From Brucellaceae bacterium (GTDB lineage: Bacteria > Pseudomonadota > Alphaproteobacteria > Rhizobiales > Rhizobiaceae): a DNA stretch of 64,000 bases. The position numbers and the translations under genes are program-made. This document shows, piece after piece, positions 57,873 to 64,000 of the stretch; positions within the stretch are counted from its first letter, which is position 1; the number at the start of each line of letters is the position of its first letter. A model generated the notes under the pieces. That model saw only the letters and a program-made list of their open reading frames with translations, ran no database searches and was not told the DNA's origin. Location: contig JACKJV010000009.1 of NCBI GenBank assembly GCA_020637775.1, forward strand, positions 62,001-126,000. The letters are read 5' to 3'.

Positions 57873-59223
57873 CATTCTCATTGTCGATGACGAGACAGAC
57901 ATTCGCGAGCTTGTGGCGGGTATCCTGGAAGACGAAGGGCACGAGACACGCACCGCCCATGACAGCGACAGTGCGCTGGCCGCCATCTCGGAACGTGTCC
58001 CGCGCCTTGTCTTCCTTGACATATGGCTGCAGGGCTCCCGGCTCGACGGGCTGGCGCTTCTCGATGCGATCAGGAAGATCCACCCGGATCTGCCCGTGGT
58101 CATGATATCGGGACATGGAACGATCGAGACCGCCGTCTCCGCCATCCGGCGCGGCGCATACGATTTCATCGAGAAGCCGTTCAAGTCCGATCGCTTGATC
58201 CTGATCGCCGAACGCGCACTGGAAACCTCGAAGCTGAAGCGCGAGGTGTCGGAACTGAAGAAACGGTCGAGCGATTCCTTCGACCTGATCGGCAATTCCC
58301 ATGTGATGATGCAATTGCGCCAGACGATCGAGCGGGTGGCGCCGACCAACAGCCGCGTCATGATCGTCGGCCCGTCGGGTTCGGGCAAGGAGGCCGTCGC
58401 CCGCGCCATTCATGCCCAGTCGGCCCGGGCGGGCGGGCCGTTCGTTTCCATCAATGCGGCAGCGATCACGCCGGAGCGCATGGAGATCGAACTGTTCGGC
58501 ACCGAATCGAACGGCGCGGAACGCAAGGTCGGTGCGCTGGAGGAAGCCCATCGCGGCATTCTTTATCTGGACGAAGTGGCCGACATGCCGCGCGAGACGC
58601 AGAACAAGATCATGCGTGTGCTCATCGACCAGCAGTTTGAACGCGTCGGCGGCACACGCCGGGTCAAGGTGGATGTGCGAATCATTTCCTCGACCGCGCG
58701 CAACCTCGAGGCGATGATTGCCGAGGGTGCGTTCCGCGAGGACCTGTATCACCGCCTGGCCGTGGTTCCGGTCATCGTTCCGCCGCTGGCCGACCGGCGC
58801 GAGGACATTCCCTACCTGGCCGACTATTTCGTCAGCCAGATCGCCCGCCAGTCCGGTATCAAGCCCCGGCAGATCGGCGATGACGCGATGGCGGTGCTGC
58901 AGGCGCACAATTGGCCGGGAAACGTGCGCCAGCTTCGCAACAACGTGGAGCGGCTGATGATCCTTGCCCGCGGCGACAATCCCGAATCGCCCATCACGGC
59001 CGATCTTCTGCCCGCCGAAATCGGCGAAATGATGCCGCGAACGCCCAGCCAGACCGACCAGCACATCATGGCATTGCCGCTGCGCGAGGCGCGCGAGATG
59101 TTCGAGCGCGATTATCTGGTCGCGCAGATCAACCGCTTCGGCGGCAACATCTCGCGCACAGCCGAATTCATTGGTATGGAGAGGTCCGCGCTTCATCGCA
59201 AGCTGAAGTCGCTGGGTGTTTGA
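57862..59223 (+). CDS. ntrX: Response regulator NtrX (lacks GAFTGA motif)
   Basis: 453 aa. Receiver domain with phospho-Asp in LVFLDIWLQGSRLDGL and KPFK. AAA+ domain with Walker A VGPSGSGKEAVAR and Walker B GILYLDEVADMP, but where NtrC has GAFTGA this protein has ELFGTESNGAERKVGALEEAH. Without that loop it should not open sigma-54 promoters, in line with work on Brucella and Caulobacter NtrX. Fis-type HTH at the C-terminus (NISRTAEFIGMERSALHRKLKSLG). Confidence 0.96.
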   Translation: MASDILIVDDETDIRELVAGILEDEGHETRTAHDSDSALAAISERVPRLVFLDIWLQGSRLDGLALLDAIRKIHPDLPVVMISGHGTIETAVSAIRRGAYDFIEKPFKSDRLILIAERALETSKLKREVSELKKRSSDSFDLIGNSHVMMQLRQTIERVAPTNSRVMIVGPSGSGKEAVARAIHAQSARAGGPFVSINAAAITPERMEIELFGTESNGAERKVGALEEAHRGILYLDEVADMPRETQNKIMRVLIDQQFERVGGTRRVKVDVRIISSTARNLEAMIAEGAFREDLYHRLAVVPVIVPPLADRREDIPYLADYFVSQIARQSGIKPRQIGDDAMAVLQAHNWPGNVRQLRNNVERLMILARGDNPESPITADLLPAEIGEMMPRTPSQTDQHIMALPLREAREMFERDYLVAQINRFGGNISRTAEFIGMERSALHRKLKSLGV

Positions 59224-59242
59224 ATAGGGGCGGAGACCTGCC

Positions 59243-60619
59243 ATGCGTGTCATCATCTGCGGAGCCGGCCGGGTGGGCTATGGCATTGCCGAGCGGCTTG
59301 CTGCGGAGGAGAACGACGTCACGGTCATCGACACCTCCCCGGAACTGATCCGCGCTGTGCGCGACACGCTCGACGTGCGCGGCTTCATCGGCCACGGCTC
59401 GCATCCGGAAGTGCTGGAGGCAGCCGGCGCCGAACAGGCCGACATGATCGTGGCCGTCACGCTTCATGACGAAGTCAACATGGTGGCCTGCCAGGTCGCC
59501 CATTCGCTGTTCAACGTCCCGACCAAGATCGCGCGGATCCGGTCGCAATCCTATCTGCGCAAGCACTACCAGGACCTGTTCTCGCGCGACCACATGCCCA
59601 TCGACGTCATCATTTCGCCGGAAGTGGAAGTGGGCGAAATGGTGCTGCGGCGCATTGCCTTGCCTGGTGCGACCGACATCGTGCGCTTTGCCGATAACAA
59701 TGTCGTCATGGTGGCCATCGAGTGCATGGAGGAATGCCCGGTCATCAACACGCCGCTGGCGCAGTTGACCGAACTGTTCCCCGACCTTCCTTCAACGGTG
59801 GTGGGCGTATCGCGCGACGACAGGGTCTTCATCCCGCATTCGGCGGACCAGCTGGCGGCCGGTGATCTCGCCTATGTCGTCACCGAACGCGGGCAGGTGA
59901 AGCGCACGCTCGGCCTGTTCGGCCATGAGGAGCCCGAAGCCAAGCGGATCGTCATCGTCGGCGGCGGCAATATCGGCCTCTTCGTCGCGCGCACGCTGGA
60001 AGGCCGCCAGGCCCACGCCAAGGTCAAGATCATCGAGAACAACCGGGAGCGCGCCATCGACATCGCCGACCAGCTCAATCGCACGGTTGTACTGCATGGC
60101 GATGCGCTGGAACAGCGGCTTCTGATGGAGGCCGACATTGCCGACGCCGATCTCATGGTCGGGCTGACGAATGACGACCAGGTCAACATCCTGGCATCGG
60201 CCATGGCCAAGCGCCTCGGCTGCAAGTCCAATCTCGTCCTCATCAACAATCCGGGCTTTCACGAGTTCGCCCGCACGCTCGGCATAGATGCCTATGTGAA
60301 TCCGCGCAACATCACCATCTCGCGCGTTCTGCAACATGTGCGGCGCGGCCGCATCCGCGCCGTTCACACGATCCAGCGCGGGGCAGCGGAGATCATCGAG
60401 GCCGAAGCCCTGGAGACCTCGTCGCTCGTCGGCGCGGAACTGCGCGAACTGGACCTGCCGGACGGGATGCGCATCGGCGCGGTCTGGCGGGACGGCAAGA
60501 TGATCAAGCCCGGCGGAGCGCTGAAGGTCAGGCCGGGCGACCGGGTCGTGATCTTCGCCTTGCAGCGGGCCGTCAAGCAGGTGGAGCAGATGTTCCGCGT
60601 CAGCCTGGAATTCTTCTGA
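59243..60619 (+). CDS. trkA: Trk potassium uptake system NAD-binding regulatory protein
   Basis: 458 aa with duplicated RCK units: Rossmann motif one IICGAGRVGYGIAERLAAEENDVTVID, TrkA-C domain, Rossmann motif two IVIVGGGNIGLFVARTLE, and a second TrkA-C domain ending REL(D)LPDGMRIGAV and RPGDRVVIFAL. It gates the TrkH/G channel in response to NAD(H)/nucleotides. The cognate membrane subunit is not in the window. Confidence 0.95.
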   Translation: MRVIICGAGRVGYGIAERLAAEENDVTVIDTSPELIRAVRDTLDVRGFIGHGSHPEVLEAAGAEQADMIVAVTLHDEVNMVACQVAHSLFNVPTKIARIRSQSYLRKHYQDLFSRDHMPIDVIISPEVEVGEMVLRRIALPGATDIVRFADNNVVMVAIECMEECPVINTPLAQLTELFPDLPSTVVGVSRDDRVFIPHSADQLAAGDLAYVVTERGQVKRTLGLFGHEEPEAKRIVIVGGGNIGLFVARTLEGRQAHAKVKIIENNRERAIDIADQLNRTVVLHGDALEQRLLMEADIADADLMVGLTNDDQVNILASAMAKRLGCKSNLVLINNPGFHEFARTLGIDAYVNPRNITISRVLQHVRRGRIRAVHTIQRGAAEIIEAEALETSSLVGAELRELDLPDGMRIGAVWRDGKMIKPGGALKVRPGDRVVIFALQRAVKQVEQMFRVSLEFF

Positions 60620-60669
60620 TACCGGGCCGCCTTCCAAGACACGTTCAAACTCCGCGGAGATCCAGTTCC

Positions 60670-61533
60670 ATGCCTCGCATCGCCTATGTCAATGGCCGCT
60701 ATGTTCCCCATCGCGATGCGGTGGTTCACGTGGAGGACCGCGGCTACCAGTTTGCCGATGGCGTCTATGAAGTCTGCGAGGTGGCGCGGGGCTTCATCAT
60801 CGACATCAGCCGTCATCTCGACCGGCTCGACCGCTCCCTGCATGAGCTCGTCATGGCCTGGCCCATGCGCCGGCTGGCCCTGGAAGTGGTGATGCGCGAG
60901 GTGGTGCGCCGCAACGGCATTGTCAACGGCATGGTGTATCTCCAGGTCACCCGCGGCGTGGCGCCGCGCGATCACGTCTTTCCCCATCCAATGGTGCGGC
61001 CTTCCCTTGTGATCACGGCGCGCAGGACCGATCCCGCCGCCGCCACTGCCCGGGCGGAGAAAGGCATCGCCGTCATCACCGTGCCGGAAAACCGGTGGGA
61101 GCGCGTCGACATCAAGACCATCGGCCTTCTGCCCAATGTCATGGCGCGGCAGGCCGCCAGGGAAGCGGGCGCAGCGGAAGCCTGGTTCGTGGACGAGGAC
61201 GGGTTGGTGACCGAAGGGGCGGCAACCAATGCCTGGATCGTGACAGCCGACGGCATTCTCGTGACGCGCCCGGCTGAATTCGGCATTCTGCGCGGCGTCA
61301 CGCGCACGACCGTATTCGACGTGGCCGCTTCATTGGGTCTGGCCATTGAGGAAAGGCCTTTCAGCGTGGAGGAAGCGATGAACGCCCGCGAGGCCTTCAT
61401 CACTGCCGCTACGACGCTCGTCATGCCTGTCGTGCGCATCGATGAACGCACCGTCGCCAACGGCGCGCCGGGAGGCATAGCACTTTCGCTGCGCAAGGCC
61501 TTCTTTGACATTGCGGAAAAGACCATGGTTTGA
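60670..61533 (+). CDS. D-amino-acid transaminase (class IV PLP aminotransferase)
   Basis: 287 aa. AYVNGRYVPHRDAVVHVEDRGYQFADGVYEV is the fold-type IV N-domain; RVDIKTIGLLPNVMA has the PLP Lys; EGAATNAWIVT and GVTRTTVFDVA bind the phosphate. The family includes D-alanine transaminase, branched-chain transaminase and aminodeoxychorismate lyase; the spacing and the trkA-dat-hfq order fit the D-amino acid type. Likely supplies D-glutamate/D-alanine or acts in catabolism. Confidence 0.9.
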   Translation: MPRIAYVNGRYVPHRDAVVHVEDRGYQFADGVYEVCEVARGFIIDISRHLDRLDRSLHELVMAWPMRRLALEVVMREVVRRNGIVNGMVYLQVTRGVAPRDHVFPHPMVRPSLVITARRTDPAAATARAEKGIAVITVPENRWERVDIKTIGLLPNVMARQAAREAGAAEAWFVDEDGLVTEGAATNAWIVTADGILVTRPAEFGILRGVTRTTVFDVAASLGLAIEERPFSVEEAMNAREAFITAATTLVMPVVRIDERTVANGAPGGIALSLRKAFFDIAEKTMV

Positions 61534-61674
61534 TAACCCGCAGGGTACGGAGAGGGTGGACCGTTTCATTTGTGTTTCTGTTTCAGGCCGTCTGCCGCTG
61601 CCGGATTGCTGCCGGTCTCCCGACCCATTGCCCCCGGATTGTCAAACTAGAATGACGCGGTGAAAGAACAAAAA

Positions 61675-61917
61675 ATGGCTGAACGTTCCCAAAATCTTCA
61701 AGATCTTTTCCTCAATACAGTCCGCAAGAACAAGAATCCGCTCACGATTTTCCTGATCAATGGCGTGAAGCTCACGGGTGTCGTCACATCCTTTGACAAT
61801 TTCTGCGTTCTCCTTCGCCGGGACGGGCATTCGCAACTTGTCTACAAGCACGCGATTTCGACAATCATGCCCAGCCAGCCTGTGCAGATGTTCGAGAGCG
61901 AAGAGAGCGGTTCCTGA
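61675..61917 (+). CDS. hfq: RNA-binding protein Hfq
   Basis: 80 aa from the ATG at 61675. [40 protein letters not shown] is Sm1 and [20 protein letters not shown] is Sm2, both intact, with the short C-terminal tail typical of alphaproteobacteria. Forms hexamers that pair small RNAs with mRNAs. hflX follows directly after the stop. Confidence 0.97.
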   Translation: MAERSQNLQDLFLNTVRKNKNPLTIFLINGVKLTGVVTSFDNFCVLLRRDGHSQLVYKHAISTIMPSQPVQMFESEESGS

Positions 61918-63311
61918 TTGGTTTCCGGCCCGAAAGACGCCGGGGGCGGGGATGACGGTGACGGCCTGCGCCTGGGCGTCCGGGCGCTGGTTCTCGTTCC
62001 CGTACTGACACGCCTGCAGGACCGGCGCGATGCCGACGGCGGCGTCCGGCGGCGGCTTTCCCGTTCGCCGGAGGCCCGGCTGGAGGAAGCCTGCGGTCTC
62101 GTTCAGGCCATCGACCAGGAAATCGTCCACGCCGAGATCGTGACCGTGGCCCAGCCACGGCCCGCAACCCTTTTCGGGACGGGCAGGATCGAGGGTTTTG
62201 CGCAAATCGTGCGGGAGAAGGGCGCGGAACTCGTTGTCGTCGATCATCCGCTGACCCCGGTTCAGCAACGCAATCTGGAGCGCGAATTCGGGGCGAAGGT
62301 CCTGGACCGGACAGGTCTCATCCTGGAAATCTTCGGCCGCCGCGCGCGCACCAAGGAAGGCGTGCTGCAGGTGGAACTGGCCCATCTGGAGTATCAGCGC
62401 GGCCGGCTGGTGCGAAGCTGGACCCACCTTGAACGCCAGCGCGGTGGCGCCGGCTTCCTCGGAGGCCCGGGCGAGACGCAGATCGAGGCCGACCGCCGCA
62501 TCCTCCAGGACAAGATCACCAAGATCAGGCGGGAGCTGGAAACCGTTCGGCGCACGCGCGACCTGCACCGTGCCAAGCGCAGAAGGTTCCCTATCCGGTC
62601 GTTGCGATCGTCGGCTACACGAACGCCGGCAAGTCGACCCTGTTCAACCGGCTGACCGGTGCGTCCGTGATGGCCGAAGACATGCTGTTCGCCACGCTTG
62701 ATCCCACCTTGCGCCGGGTCAGGCTGCCGCATGGGGCCATCATCATCCTCTCGGACACGGTCGGCTTCATCTCCGATCTGCCGACCCATCTCGTCGCGGC
62801 CTTCCGGGCGACGCTGGAAGAGGTGGTCGAAGCCGATCTCGTCATCCACCTGCGCGACATTTCCGACCCCGACACGGTGGCGCAGGCCGAGGACGTGGAG
62901 GAAATCCTTTCCGGTCTCGGCGTCGATCCGGCGACCGCCGCCGCGTTCTGGAAGTCTGGAACAAGATCGACAATCTGGACGATGCGGACAGGGCGCGGCT
63001 TGCCGAGGATACGCAATCCCTGCCGGCTGCTAACCGGCCGATCGCGGTCTCGGCGATCACGGGCGAGGGAACCGACGCCCTCATGGCTGCCATCGAAACG
63101 CACATATCGGGCACGCTGCGCGCTCTCCGTCACGCTGAGCGCCGATCAGATGCCGCTGATCGACTGGGTCTACCGCCATGCAACGGTCATGCAGCGGACA
63201 GACCATGAGGATGGCGGCGTGAGCCTGAACCTGCAGGCGCCGCAGGCCGCGGCGGACGAAATCCTCGAGCGGATTCATGGCCGGCGCGCGCGCGAGGCCT
63301 GGGAAGACTGA
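61918..63311 (+). CDS. hflX: GTPase HflX, frame-broken
   Basis: About 465 aa after repair. [38 protein letters not shown] and [31 protein letters not shown] are the HflX domain; [13 protein letters not shown] precedes the G domain ([39 protein letters not shown]). Breaks: one A lost near 62590 (AGAAAGG read as AGAAGG), one near 62945, one near 63120. The start is taken as TTG 61918 immediately after the hfq stop; I see no better ATG. HflX splits stalled ribosomes under stress. Confidence 0.9.
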
Positions 63312-63327
63312 CATCTCCGGTCAGGAG

Positions 63328-64000
63328 TCAGGGCTTTGCCTTGGCCGCCTGCCAGAGTTCCTCCATCTCGTCGAGGCTGGCCTTTCCAGCGAACTGCCCT
63401 GTTGTTCAAGCGCCTGTTCCACCTTGTGAAAGCGATGCGCGAACTTGTCGTTCGTGCGCCGCAGGGCATCCTCGCTGTCCAGGCCAAGGTGACGGCCGAG
63501 ATTGACCAGCGCGAACAGCACATCGCCGAATTCCTCGCGGGCGTGGGCCGTGTCACTGGATGCGAGCGCTTCGCGCAACTCGCCGATTTCTCCTCGATCT
63601 TGTCGAGGACCGGCGCGGTTTCCTTCCAGTCGAAACCGACCGTGGCCGCGCGCTGTTGCAGCTTGAGCGCGCGCGACAGTGCAGGCAGGGCAGTGGGTAC
63701 GAATCGAGATAGCCCTTGCCACCCGGCTCCGGGTCGAGCCCCTTGGCAAGGCGCTCGGCCCGCTTGGCGGCGCGTTCCGACGCCTTGATATCGTCCCAGG
63801 TCTTCTTGACCGCCGCCGGGTCGGCGGCATCGCCATTGCCGAAGACATGCGGGTGTCGGCGGATCATCTTGGCGGTGATTGCCTCGACCACATCGGCAAA
63901 GGCGAAGGCATCCTGCTCTTCGGCCATGCGGGCGTGAAAGACGACCTGCAGAAGCAGGTCGCCCAGTTCGTCGCGCAGATCGACGAGATCGCCGCGCTGG
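63328..64000 (-). CDS. mazG: Nucleoside triphosphate pyrophosphohydrolase MazG, partial and frame-broken
   Basis: The window enters the gene after its first part: [48 protein letters not shown] is the first MazG domain with its EExxE...DxxxQ metal-binding helices. [20 protein letters not shown] leads to the second domain ([45 protein letters not shown]). Frame breaks near 63695, 63590 and 63375 separate the pieces; the likely stop is TCA at 63328-63330 (minus strand). Hydrolyses non-canonical NTPs and (p)ppGpp-linked pools. Converges on hflX. Confidence 0.88.

Overview
The window is a high-GC chromosomal segment of an alphaproteobacterium. The order eno-ftsB-pdhA-pdhB-pdhC-(SGNH hydrolase)-lpdA-lipA-coq10, then cinA/ispDF, dusB-ntrB-ntrC-ntrY-ntrX-trkA-(D-amino acid transaminase)-hfq-hflX-mazG, is the classical core order of Hyphomicrobiales (Rhizobiales), most like the Phyllobacteriaceae/Mesorhizobium side. 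The fused ispDF and the lipoylated E1-beta (pdhB) agree with this.

Layout. (1) 1-10745: start of a DNA photolyase, then a carnitine-type module (BKACE cleavage enzyme plus a dehydrogenase-thioesterase fusion), an orphan Tat-exported solute-binding protein, and a full Dpp/Opp-type ABC importer. (2) 10757-14692: a MarR regulator divergent from a crotonase / amidohydrolase / acyl-CoA dehydrogenase operon, probably CoA-dependent catabolism of an unknown acid. (3) 14875-15697: ferredoxin-NADP reductase. (4) 15772-34905: a large N-heterocycle (nicotinate/nicotinamide-type) cluster. It holds a translationally coupled five-gene operon (FAD subunit and Fe-S/Mo fusion of a molybdenum hydroxylase, a 6-hydroxynicotinate-reductase-like protein, a UPF0280 protein and an AA_synth/DUF1185 protein), a divergent marR-pncA pair, a Liv-type ABC importer, a polytopic membrane protein, hydantoinase/oxoprolinase A and B, and a flavoprotein monooxygenase. 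A shared near-palindrome related to TTTGCATACAAA lies in front of three of its transcription units, suggesting one MarR regulon. (5) 35044-38864: ilvD, a 1.1-kb stretch with no supportable gene, and kdsA. (6) 39189-64000: the housekeeping core, ending inside mazG.

How the genes may work together. Nicotinamide would be deamidated by PncA, and nicotinate hydroxylated at C6 by the Mo enzyme and reduced by the HNR-like protein. The ring lactam might then be opened by the ATP-dependent HyuAB pair. The last step and the roles of UPF0280 and AA_synth are inference; this cluster is the best candidate here for an incompletely described pathway.

Quality caveat. Many conserved genes carry single-base frame breaks, mostly at short homopolymers and confined to about 14.5-15.5, 31.2-38.9 and 62.5-64 kb (acyl-CoA dehydrogenase C-terminus, fpr, hyuA, hyuB, monooxygenase, ilvD, kdsA, hflX, mazG). 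Because essential genes are hit, these look like sequencing errors in low-quality patches, not real pseudogenes. The long stretches between are clean.
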